A stretch of DNA of 51,138 bases from Acidimicrobiia bacterium (GTDB lineage Bacteria; Actinomycetota; Acidimicrobiia; Spongiisociales; Spongiisociaceae): contig WTGW01000083.1 in NCBI GenBank assembly GCA_011523395.1, forward strand, positions 1-51,138, given 5' to 3'. Every line of letters begins with the position of its first letter. Position 1 is the first letter of the stretch. A program made the position numbers and the translations under genes. Below the pieces are notes generated by a model. That model was given only the letters and a program-made list of their open reading frames with translations, searched no databases and was not told the DNA's origin. Of the stretch, positions 38,577 to 47,275 are shown one piece after another.

Positions 38577-39377
38577 ATGATCGAAGAGCGGTTCTCTATG
38601 GCCGGGCGCCGGGCCGTGGTCACCGGTGGCGGTGGGGGGTTCGGTAGGGCATTCTGCCGGATCCTGGCCGAGGCCGGCGCCGAGGTCATCCCGGTAGACA
38701 TCGATCGGGCCGCTGCCGAGGAAACCGCCTCGCTCGTATCGGGGGACGGTGGTCAGGCGTGGGCGATCGAGTGCGACGTAGCGGACGCGACCGCTGTCGA
38801 GGCGATGACCGATCGGCTGGAGGAGGCCGGCCAGGGCGTGGGCGTGCTGATCAACAACGCCGGCAACTCCCCACCTTCCAGGCGGGTGGCCGACATCCCC
38901 GTCCAGGAATGGGACGACGTGATCGCCGTCAACCTGCGGAGCGCGTTCCTCTGCACCCGGGCCCTGATGCCGATGATGCTGGCCACCGAGAGCCCGTCCA
39001 TCGTGAACATCGCCTCGGTGCTCGGGATGCGGGGCTTCCATCCGGACGTCATCTCCCAGGCCGGATACGCCGCCTCCAAGGCAGGCATGATCGGTCTCAC
39101 GCTCCAGACCGCGGCCGACTACGGGGAGTTCGGGCTGCGCGCCAACGCCGTGGCTCCCGGCTGGCACCTCGGCACCAACCTGAGCAAGCGGGCCGGCAAC
39201 TTCGCCACGCCCGAACAGGAGGCGAGCCTCCAGCGCACCATCCACGAGCGGATACCGCTCCAGCGAGCCTCCACCGCGGAAGAGCTCGCTCCCCTGGTCC
39301 TCTACCTGGCCAGTGACGCCTCCCGGTTCGTGAGCGGGGCGGTCATGACCCACGACGGCGGCTGGACAGCCATATGA
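38577..39377 (+). CDS. Short-chain dehydrogenase/reductase
   Basis: AVVTGGGGGFGRA, NNAGNS, YAASK; ATG 38577 after caggagg. Confidence 0.9.
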   Translation: MIEERFSMAGRRAVVTGGGGGFGRAFCRILAEAGAEVIPVDIDRAAAEETASLVSGDGGQAWAIECDVADATAVEAMTDRLEEAGQGVGVLINNAGNSPPSRRVADIPVQEWDDVIAVNLRSAFLCTRALMPMMLATESPSIVNIASVLGMRGFHPDVISQAGYAASKAGMIGLTLQTAADYGEFGLRANAVAPGWHLGTNLSKRAGNFATPEQEASLQRTIHERIPLQRASTAEELAPLVLYLASDASRFVSGAVMTHDGGWTAI

Positions 39378-40141
39378 CGGCCGCAGGCGGCACCCTGGCG
39401 GGCCGGACGGCCATCGTGACCGGAGCGGCGCAGGGAATCGGCAGGAGGGTGGCCGAGCGGTTCGCCGACGAAGGGGCCTGGGTGGTCATCGCCGACATCC
39501 AGGGTGACCTGGCCCATGAGGTAGCCGACTCCATCCTCGGTGACGGAGGCAGGGCCCTGGCCATCCGGACCGACGTGGCGGATGCGGAGAGCGTGGCCCG
39601 CATGGCCGAACGCACCCGGAGGACCGTCGGCACGGTCGACATCCTGGTGAACAACGCCGCCGATATGGCAGGGCTCCGCCGGCAGCCATTCGACAGGATC
39701 ACGGAAGCGGAGTGGGATCGGACGATGGCCGTCAACGTAAAGGGCCTGTGGCTGATGGTCCGAGCCGTGGCCGGGGGAATGCGGGAGGCCGGATACGGAA
39801 AGATCATCAACATGTCCTCCGATCTGGTGCTGTCGGGAGTGCCCGGAATGGCGCATTACGTGGGCTCGAAGGGCGCCATCTGGGCGCTGACCAGAACCCT
39901 TGCCCACGAGCTGGGACCCGACGGGATCAGGGTGAACGCGGTGGCGCCCGGCTTCACCGAGACCGAATCGGCCCTCCGCCTCGGTGGGGATGCGCCGGTG
40001 CGGAGCATCGCCCGGCGGGCGCTTCCCAGGGCCGAGACACCTGACGACCTCACCGGCACGATGCTCTACCTGGCGTCTGCGGCCTCGGACTTCGTGACCG
40101 GCCAGTTGATCGCTGTGAACGGAGGGTCCGTCCTCCATTGA
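39374..40141 (+). CDS. Short-chain dehydrogenase/reductase
   Basis: AIVTGAAQGIGRR, NNAAD, YVGSK; 4-bp overlap with upstream SDR. Confidence 0.9.
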   Translation: MTAAGGTLAGRTAIVTGAAQGIGRRVAERFADEGAWVVIADIQGDLAHEVADSILGDGGRALAIRTDVADAESVARMAERTRRTVGTVDILVNNAADMAGLRRQPFDRITEAEWDRTMAVNVKGLWLMVRAVAGGMREAGYGKIINMSSDLVLSGVPGMAHYVGSKGAIWALTRTLAHELGPDGIRVNAVAPGFTETESALRLGGDAPVRSIARRALPRAETPDDLTGTMLYLASAASDFVTGQLIAVNGGSVLH

Positions 40142-40187
40142 CGCCGCCTCCCGTCCGTCCGGGACCGAGGAGTCATCCGTCGAATGC

Positions 40188-41000
40188 TCAGAGATGCAGG
40201 AGCCGCGCCAGATTGTTCCCCATGATGGCTTCCATGTCCGATTCGCTCAGGTTGATCCCGAGCGGACCGTCCCTGGTGAGGGTCTCGATTATGCGTAGCT
40301 GGCTGTATGGATCCTGCACCGGACAGTCGCTGCCGAACACCATGCGGCCGGCGCCGATCGCGAGGACCGCCTCGGCAACCCTCGGCTGATGGCCCCACCC
40401 GGTCTCCAGGTACACGTTGTCGCAGTGGCGAGCCACATTGATGGCGTCGTCCGCGTACCCGATCTTCTGGGTCCCGAGATGAGCCAGGATGACCGTCGTG
40501 CCCGGATGGTCGGCGGCCAAGGGCTCCATCAGCGCCGGGACCGCGAACGGTGGATCGCCCGTGTGTATCAGGACCGGAATGTCCAGCAGAGCGGCCTCCT
40601 CCAACACCGGGTCGGTGAATTCGCGGGCCTTGGGCCAGTAGGCGTGCGCGGTCGGGTGCAGCTTCACCATGCGAAACCCCTCCTCGGCCACCAGACGCCT
40701 CAGCTCGGCCAGGCCGGCGTCCACACCCAGGTGCGGATTGAGCATGAACGTACCCACGAGCCGGTCGGGGTACTTGCGAACCGCTTCGATCACCGGCCTG
40801 TGCTGCTCACGGAAGCTGAGATCGGCCCGCTGGGTGGGACCCAACATCGGCATGACCGCCGCCCGGTCGATCACCCGGGGGCCGCCCGGGACCGGGAGCT
40901 CCTCGTCCATGATGGAGATCAGGTCGTCGGCTGTGAACGGAGGCCAACCTCGGGTGGGATCCGGGTCGTCACTGAGATGCACATGTCCGTCTACGATCAA
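40188..41000 (-). CDS. Amidohydrolase family protein (TIM-barrel)
   Basis: MIVDGHVHLSDD, ILAHLGTQK, MVFGSDCPVQDP. Confidence 0.85.
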   Translation of the reverse strand: MIVDGHVHLSDDPDPTRGWPPFTADDLISIMDEELPVPGGPRVIDRAAVMPMLGPTQRADLSFREQHRPVIEAVRKYPDRLVGTFMLNPHLGVDAGLAELRRLVAEEGFRMVKLHPTAHAYWPKAREFTDPVLEEAALLDIPVLIHTGDPPFAVPALMEPLAADHPGTTVILAHLGTQKIGYADDAINVARHCDNVYLETGWGHQPRVAEAVLAIGAGRMVFGSDCPVQDPYSQLRIIETLTRDGPLGINLSESDMEAIMGNNLARLLHL

Positions 41001-41069
41001 CCGTCACCTCCGGCGCGCCATGTTACGGCTCCGGCCCCACGGATCGCGCAGCGAGTAGCATGCGGCACC

Positions 41070-42266
41070 GTGCCCGACCTCCGAGCAGCCGCCCAGCACC
41101 TGTACCCGGACCTGGTCGACTTGCGCCGGCTGCTCCATCGGTTCCCCGAGCGCGGCAACCACCTCCCCGAGACCCGCCGGATCGTGCTCGAAGCACTGGA
41201 AGGCCTACCGCTCGACATCGTGCTCCACGAGACCACCAGCGGGATCGTGGCGGTGCTGGAGGGTGACCAACCCGGCCCGGTGACCCTGCTCCGGGCCGAT
41301 ATGGATGCCCTCCCGGTGACGGAGGAGACCGGCCTGGAGTTCGCCAGCCTCCACGACGGGTTCATGCACGCCTGCGGGCACGATCTGCACACCGCCATGC
41401 TGGTCGGGGCGGCCCGGGTGCTGTCCTCGATGAAGTCCGACCTGGGAGGTACGGTGCTGTTCATGTTCCAGCCCGGCGAGGAGGGCTTCGCCGGGGCGCG
41501 GTTCATGCTCGAGGAGGGTCTGCTCGAAACGACGGAAGACCGGCCCTCGGGCGCCTTCGCCATCCACGTCAACACCTGGACGCGCACCGGCATGGTGCTC
41601 CACCGCAAGGGCCCGCAACTCGCTTCGGACGATGAGGTCCGGGTCACGGTCCGGGGCAAGGGAGGCCACGCTTCGGCCCCCCACCTCTCCTACGATCCGA
41701 TTCCCGTGGCTGCGGAGATCGTCCTGGCCACGCAGACCGCCATCACCCGCCGGATCAACGTCTTCGATCCGGGCGTGATCACCTTTGCGACCGTCGACGC
41801 CGGGACCACCCACAACGTGATCCCCGAGACCGCCCTGCTGGTCGGAACGATCCGAGCCGTCTCGGACAGTACCCGCCGCCAGCTTCACGAGTTGATCAAC
41901 CGGGTGGTCCCCGGCATCGCCGCGGCCCACGGCGTGGAGGCCGAGGTCGAGATCGACCTGGGATATCCGGTGACCGTCAACGACCCCGACCACACGGCCT
42001 GGGTGGACGCAGTGGCCCGGAACACGTTGGGCGACGACCACGTGGTGTGGATGGACTCGCCGTTCATGGGCGCCGAGGACTGGGGATTCGTGCTGCAGGA
42101 GGTGCCCGGGACCATGTCGTTCCTCGGGGCGTGCCCTCCCGAGCTCGAACCGGGCCGGGCAGCCGGGCTCCACTCCAACCGGGCGGTGTTCGACGAGGAG
42201 GCGATGATCAGCGGCACGGCTCTGCACGCCGCAGTGGCCCTCTCGCGTGCGATGAGCGGGGAGTAG
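41070..42266 (+). CDS. M20 family amidohydrolase/peptidase
   Basis: GTG start; LLRADMDALPVTEETG, HACGHDLHTAMLVGAA, FQPGEEGFAGA. Confidence 0.88.
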   Translation: MPDLRAAAQHLYPDLVDLRRLLHRFPERGNHLPETRRIVLEALEGLPLDIVLHETTSGIVAVLEGDQPGPVTLLRADMDALPVTEETGLEFASLHDGFMHACGHDLHTAMLVGAARVLSSMKSDLGGTVLFMFQPGEEGFAGARFMLEEGLLETTEDRPSGAFAIHVNTWTRTGMVLHRKGPQLASDDEVRVTVRGKGGHASAPHLSYDPIPVAAEIVLATQTAITRRINVFDPGVITFATVDAGTTHNVIPETALLVGTIRAVSDSTRRQLHELINRVVPGIAAAHGVEAEVEIDLGYPVTVNDPDHTAWVDAVARNTLGDDHVVWMDSPFMGAEDWGFVLQEVPGTMSFLGACPPELEPGRAAGLHSNRAVFDEEAMISGTALHAAVALSRAMSGE

Positions 42267-42442
42267 GCGATGCCACCCCTGAACCGGCGCGGCGTAGCGG
42301 TACAGGCAGCGGTCGGCACGGCTTCAAGTCGCGGGACGGTTCCGTTCCGGCTCTACACTCTCGCCGGTGAGTACCCCCACGTACACATACGAGACCGGAC
42401 TTCGCAAAGAGTCTTGAATCCGGCCAGTAGAAGACGGGATTG

Positions 42443-43303
42443 ATGGTTCGCTTCCGTCCCAAGAGAGCTCCGAAGCCCGCAACGGACGGCCCCGGCCCGT
42501 CCAGTCACGGTCGGGCAGGGCATCCGGCCGTGCTCGTAGACGGCGTCACCAAGATCTACAACGAGGAAACGCCTCAGGCACTCCTGGCGCTGGATGACAT
42601 CAGCATGCGCGTCGACCAAGGCGAGGTGGTAGCCCTCCTGGGGCCGAGCGGTTGCGGCAAGAGCACCCTGCTGAAGATGATCGGCGGCCTCTACCCGGCC
42701 ACCGGCGGACGGATCCTCGTCGACGGTGTTCCGGTGACCGAGCCAGGCGAACTCACCGGCATGATGTTCCAGAAGCCCGTCCTGTTCCCGTGGCTCAAGG
42801 TGGTCGACAACGTGCTGTTGCCGGTGCGCACCCACGGCGCCAAGCGGTCGGAGTTTCTCGACCGGGCCAACGACCTCATCGCTCTGGCAGGACTCCAGGG
42901 CTTCGAGCAACGATATCCGTGGGAGCTGTCGGGTGGGATGCAGCAGCGGGTTGCGATATGCCGCATGCTGATGGGCGAGCCGAAGGTGCTCCTGCTCGAC
43001 GAGCCGTTCGGGGCACTGGACGAGATGACACGCGAGTACATGGACCTGGAGCTCAGGCGCATCATCATCCAGCAGAACCGGAGCGCCCTGCTGGTCACCC
43101 ACAACCCGCTCGAGGCGGCATTCATCGGCGACCGGGTGGTGGTGATGACACCGCGCCCGGGCAAGATCGCCGGGGAGGTGGCCGTCCCGTTGGGCAAGGA
43201 CCGCTCGGAGGACCTGCTGGCCTCTGACGAGTTGAACGTGTACATCCGGGAAGCCCGTTCCCTGCTCGAACTGGCCAAGGACAGCATGGGACGCCCGCTG
43301 TGA
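42443..43303 (+). CDS. ABC transporter ATP-binding protein (nitrate/sulfonate/NMT1 type)
   Basis: GPSGCGKST, LSGGMQQRVAICRML, LLLDEPFGALDEMTR. Confidence 0.9.
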   Translation: MVRFRPKRAPKPATDGPGPSSHGRAGHPAVLVDGVTKIYNEETPQALLALDDISMRVDQGEVVALLGPSGCGKSTLLKMIGGLYPATGGRILVDGVPVTEPGELTGMMFQKPVLFPWLKVVDNVLLPVRTHGAKRSEFLDRANDLIALAGLQGFEQRYPWELSGGMQQRVAICRMLMGEPKVLLLDEPFGALDEMTREYMDLELRRIIIQQNRSALLVTHNPLEAAFIGDRVVVMTPRPGKIAGEVAVPLGKDRSEDLLASDELNVYIREARSLLELAKDSMGRPL

Positions 43304-44091
43304 GCGACCGGGCCAAGTCGGCATTGACGTTCCTGGCCTCCCTCGTGGTGATCCTGGGTGTGTGGGAGTACGTGTCGCGGAGTGGCGGGGTCAACCCGAT
43401 CGTGGTACCGGCGCCCTCCTCGATCATGGCCGCCATCTGGTTCGTGATAACCAACCTGTTCAGCAACCTGGCCTACTGGAAGGACACCTGGATCACGCTG
43501 TACGAGATCGTGTTCGGGTTCCTGCTGGGTTCGGGGACGGCCATCGTGATCGGCTCTCTGGTCGCCGAGTTCGCCACCGCGCGCCGGATCGTGATCCCTT
43601 ACACCATCGCCCTCAACTCGACCCCCAAGATCGCCATCGCCCCCCTGTTCGTGATCTGGTTCGGATTCGGGGCGATGCCGAAGATCCTCATCGCGGCGGT
43701 CATCTGCTTCTTCCCGGTGTTCGTCAACACGGTCACCGGCCTGCAATCAACCGAGGAGGAGGAACTGGAGTTGATGGCGTCGATCCGGGCCTCCCGCTGG
43801 CAGACGTTCCTGCGGCTCAAGCTCCCCCGCTCCGCCCCGTTCGTGTTCGCCTCGCTGCGCACGGCCATGGCCTTCGCCGCGATCGGGGCGGTCATCGGCG
43901 AGTTCGCCGGCGCCCAGGACGGGCTGGGGTTCCAGATCGAGTTCGCGGCGGCACGGCTCGAGACCGCCCGGCTGTTCGCCTTCCTGTTCGTCGTGTCGGT
44001 GCTCGCCTACCTGCTCTACTCACTGATCGCCTACACGGAGCGCAAGGTCATCTTCTGGTCGGCCACCACCAGGATGCAGCGCCTCCAGTAG
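43300..44091 (+). CDS. ABC transporter permease (SsuC/TauC-like)
   Basis: ILGVWEYVSRSGGVNPIVVPAPSSI, PKIAIAPLFVIWFGFG; 4-bp overlap with the ATPase. Confidence 0.9.
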   Translation: MSDRAKSALTFLASLVVILGVWEYVSRSGGVNPIVVPAPSSIMAAIWFVITNLFSNLAYWKDTWITLYEIVFGFLLGSGTAIVIGSLVAEFATARRIVIPYTIALNSTPKIAIAPLFVIWFGFGAMPKILIAAVICFFPVFVNTVTGLQSTEEEELELMASIRASRWQTFLRLKLPRSAPFVFASLRTAMAFAAIGAVIGEFAGAQDGLGFQIEFAAARLETARLFAFLFVVSVLAYLLYSLIAYTERKVIFWSATTRMQRLQ

Positions 44092-44147
44092 CGGTCCGGC
44101 CCGGCGAACCGGTCCACGATCTCCCCACCGGTTCCGACCCGGTAAGC

Positions 44148-44175
44148 GGAAGGGCCGCCGGATGGCGGCCCTTCC
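44148..44175. terminator. Hairpin shared by convergent transcription units
   Basis: Perfect 12-bp stem GGAAGGGCCGCC-GGAT-GGCGGCCCTTCC between convergent genes. Confidence 0.75.
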
Positions 44176-44198
44176 GTGTGCTTCGGCTCGACGGCCGA

Positions 44199-45284
44199 TC
44201 AGGCCGACGTGGCGGCATCCCGCTCCGCCTGCTTGTCGAAGTCGTTGATGGTGTCGATGAACTCGTTGGTGTACACCGACGTGGGATCGAAGCCATCGCC
44301 GAGGGTTCCCCGCGATGCCAACAGGTCGATGTAGGCCGTCCACGAATCCGGACGGTTCCAACCCAGCCGGTTGCCCGAGTCCTCGTATGGCAGCTGCCGC
44401 TTGATGCTCTCCTCGATGGCCAGCTTGTCGAACCCTTCGGGATCGCCCACCTGATCGGGGCGGGAAGCGGCGATCGCGTCCAGCCCGGCTCTCGGATCGG
44501 CGTGGGTGTACTCCGCCGCCCGGGCGATCGGGCGCAGCAAGCACTCTACGAGGCCGGGATCGCTGTCGATGAGCTCTTGCTGGACCACGATGCTGGCGCC
44601 GTTGAGCAGCCCGAACTCGCCCAGATCGAACTCGTTCAGGTCGACTTCGAAGCCCAACTCGATCACGTTGAAGTAGTCCGAGAAGTAGGCCACGATCCGG
44701 TCGCTGTCGAAGGCGGCAGCGGTGGTCCCGCCGGCCCCGGTCTCGATGATCTCCACATCCGCCTCCGGGTCGATGCCGGCGGCCGCCAGCATGCTCTCGA
44801 AGAACGGGACCTCGCCGGCGGTGGCCTCCGACACACCGAGGGTTTGACCGGCGAACGACTCGATGGTGGTGAAGGGCGATCCTGCGGGCGTCACCAGTGC
44901 GTAGATGAGCCGGTTCTGGAGTACGAAGACCACCTTGAGGTCTTCGCCCAGAGCGACGGCGTCCACGATCGGGCCGGGGTCGGCCAGACCGAACTCCACG
45001 TTGTTGGCCACCACCTGCTGAACCACGGACGCGCTGCCGTCGGCGAACTCGATGTTGACCGAGATGCCCTCTTCCTCGTAGTAGCCGAGCGACTCCGCTA
45101 CGAAGATCGAGTAGAAGGGTACGGCGAACGGGAAGGGAAGGAGGAACGTTGTCTCACGCAACTCGCCGTCGACCGCACAACCGGCGCCGGACGATTCGGC
45201 ATCGTCCCCTTGGCAGGCGGCTGCCACGAGTGCGAGGCTCAGAAGCGCTGCCACCAGACCCGTCCGTCTCGAAATCCTTGTCAT
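44199..45284 (-). CDS. NMT1/THI5-like ABC substrate-binding lipoprotein
   Basis: LVAAACQGDD lipobox; FYSIFVAESLGYYEEEGISVNIEFADG. Confidence 0.9.
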   Translation of the reverse strand: MTRISRRTGLVAALLSLALVAAACQGDDAESSGAGCAVDGELRETTFLLPFPFAVPFYSIFVAESLGYYEEEGISVNIEFADGSASVVQQVVANNVEFGLADPGPIVDAVALGEDLKVVFVLQNRLIYALVTPAGSPFTTIESFAGQTLGVSEATAGEVPFFESMLAAAGIDPEADVEIIETGAGGTTAAAFDSDRIVAYFSDYFNVIELGFEVDLNEFDLGEFGLLNGASIVVQQELIDSDPGLVECLLRPIARAAEYTHADPRAGLDAIAASRPDQVGDPEGFDKLAIEESIKRQLPYEDSGNRLGWNRPDSWTAYIDLLASRGTLGDGFDPTSVYTNEFIDTINDFDKQAERDAATSA

Positions 45285-45498
45285 ATACCACCCTCCCTGG
45301 GTCGGCGATCGGTGTATCGGTCCCCGAAGCGTACACCGCTCACCGGAACGCGACGTCGCTCGTCTGACCCACCCGACGGTCTGCAGGAATGAGGATCGGG
45401 GCTAACCTGCGAAGGGTCACCGCTCGATCTCGGGCCCCGCCCGCTCGGCGAATCCCCGGCCCCGCAACGGTTGGCCAGATGCGAAACAGGAGGTCTCA

Positions 45499-45900
45499 GT
45501 GGGCCGGAAGGCGATCAACAGCCCCGAATACCACGTTCCGATAGACGGCTTCGCCCAGATCATCGCCGCGGAGGCGGGCAGTTCGACCCTGTACGTGAGC
45601 GGGCTGACCTCCCGGATCGCTGACGGAACGATCGTGGGAATCGACGACATGGCGGCCCAGGCGCGCCAGGTTCTGGTGAACATGGCCAACGTGCTGGACT
45701 CCGCCGGCGCCACCATGGACGACGTGGTCCAGATCCGGACCTACGTCACGGACATCACGCTGTGGGACGTGATCGAGCCCGTGTGGCGCGAGCGGTGGGG
45801 CGACGTCTGGCCGGCCTCCACGCTGGTGCAGATCGAGCGGCTCTTCGACCCCAGGCAGATGATCGAGATGGAGGCGATCGCCCGAATCGGGAGTTCGTGA
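45499..45900 (+). CDS. Rid family protein
   Basis: 133 aa; YVSGLTSRIADGTIVG, VLDSAGATMDDVVQIRTYVTD, IEMEAIARI. Confidence 0.82.
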   Translation: MGRKAINSPEYHVPIDGFAQIIAAEAGSSTLYVSGLTSRIADGTIVGIDDMAAQARQVLVNMANVLDSAGATMDDVVQIRTYVTDITLWDVIEPVWRERWGDVWPASTLVQIERLFDPRQMIEMEAIARIGSS

Positions 45901-46793
45901 TCCGTGGCCGGGAGCAGCCGGTGAGGCCGGCGCCCTTCAGATACCTCGCCCCGGACTCTCTGGAGGAGGCACTCTCGCTCCTGTGCGAGTACGGGGAGGA
46001 GGCCAAGATACTGGCCGGCGGTCAAAGCCTGTTGCCGCTGATGGCGTTCCGCCTGGTCCGACCGGCAGTCCTGATCGATCTACGCAACATCGCGGAACTC
46101 GGCCGCTACCGCCTTGAAGCCGACCGGCTGACCATCGGATCCATGGTCACCCATCGGACCATCGAACTCGATCACCGGGTCACCTCCCGGTGCGACATGC
46201 TGGCGGAAGCCCTGGACGTCTTGGGCCACGCCGCCATCCGCAACGTCGGCACGGTCGGCGGAAGCCTCGCCCACGCCGATCCCACCGCCGAGTGGCTCGC
46301 CGTCGCGCTGGCACTGGAAGCGCGAGTAATGGTCACCGGACCCCGCGGCACTCGCAGCGTGGCGGCGGAGAACTTCGCCACCGGATGGATGGCCAGCTGC
46401 CTGGCCCCCGACGAGATACTGACCGAAGTGCGCCTGGACATGCCCGGACCGGGCACCGGTTCCGCATTCGAGGAGGTAGCCAGGCGCCACGGGGACTTCG
46501 CCGTGGTCGGCGCGGCAGCCGCGGTCACGGTCGCGGACGAGGCGATCGAGGGCGTCCGGATTGCCCTGGCGGGCGCCGCGTCCACGCCCATCCGGGCGCC
46601 GCGGGCCGAAGCCCTCCTGGCCGGCAGCGTCCCGTCGGCCCAGGACCTCGAAGCAGCCGGCGAGGCGGCCGCCTCCGAAACCGATCCCGTAGCCGACCTG
46701 CACGGGAGCGAGGACTACAAGCGGCAGCTGGCCCGGGTGTTGACCCGCCGCGCCGTGGCGCGCGCCTATCGCCGGGCACTGGCGCGGCCATGA
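45897..46793 (+). CDS. Molybdenum hydroxylase FAD-binding medium subunit (CoxM/XdhB-like)
   Basis: GTG start overlapping Rid stop; AKILAGGQSLLPLMAFRL, IRNVGTVGGSLAHADP. Confidence 0.9.
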   Translation: MIRGREQPVRPAPFRYLAPDSLEEALSLLCEYGEEAKILAGGQSLLPLMAFRLVRPAVLIDLRNIAELGRYRLEADRLTIGSMVTHRTIELDHRVTSRCDMLAEALDVLGHAAIRNVGTVGGSLAHADPTAEWLAVALALEARVMVTGPRGTRSVAAENFATGWMASCLAPDEILTEVRLDMPGPGTGSAFEEVARRHGDFAVVGAAAAVTVADEAIEGVRIALAGAASTPIRAPRAEALLAGSVPSAQDLEAAGEAAASETDPVADLHGSEDYKRQLARVLTRRAVARAYRRALARP

Positions 46794-47275
46794 CCCCCGA
46801 GCTGCACACGATCCGCCTGACCGTCAACGGTGCCGCCGTGTCGGTGCAGGTGGAGCCGCGCCAGACTCTCGCCGGCGCCCTACGTGACCAGTTGGGCCTC
46901 ACCGGGACCAATCTCGGGTGCGAGCACGGGGTGTGCGGAGCTTGCACGGTGCTCCTTGACGGCCGGACGGCCCGCTCATGTACTTTGCTGGCGGTCCAGG
47001 CTCAGGGCCGGTCGGTCATCACCGTGGAGGGTCTGGCAGCCGACGGCGAGAGGCTGCATCCCGTCCAGCAGGCCTTCGCCGAACATCATGCCCTCCAGTG
47101 CGGGTTCTGCACGCCGGGCTTCCTCCTGACAACCATCGAGTACCTCGACGAGGCGCCTGCCGTTGACTCCGACGCCATACGGCAACGGTTGTCGGGAAAC
47201 CTGTGCCGATGTACCGGCTACCACAACATCGTCGCCGCCGTGAAGGACCTCGTCCGCCGGCAGGCCGCGCCATGA
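46790..47275 (+). CDS. Molybdenum hydroxylase [2Fe-2S] small subunit (CoxS-like)
   Basis: GCEHGVCGACTVLLDG, CGFCTPGF, LSGNLCRCTGY. Confidence 0.93.
   Translation: MTPELHTIRLTVNGAAVSVQVEPRQTLAGALRDQLGLTGTNLGCEHGVCGACTVLLDGRTARSCTLLAVQAQGRSVITVEGLAADGERLHPVQQAFAEHHALQCGFCTPGFLLTTIEYLDEAPAVDSDAIRQRLSGNLCRCTGYHNIVAAVKDLVRRQAAP

Noticed and set aside
42280-42375. Possible tRNA-like segment (ggttccgttccgg)
   Set aside because: No acceptor stem, anticodon arm or T-loop GTTCRA pattern could be assembled.
43362-45392. 676-aa plus-strand ORF
   Set aside because: Overlaps the permease out of frame and is antisense to the NMT1-type binding protein; no family features.
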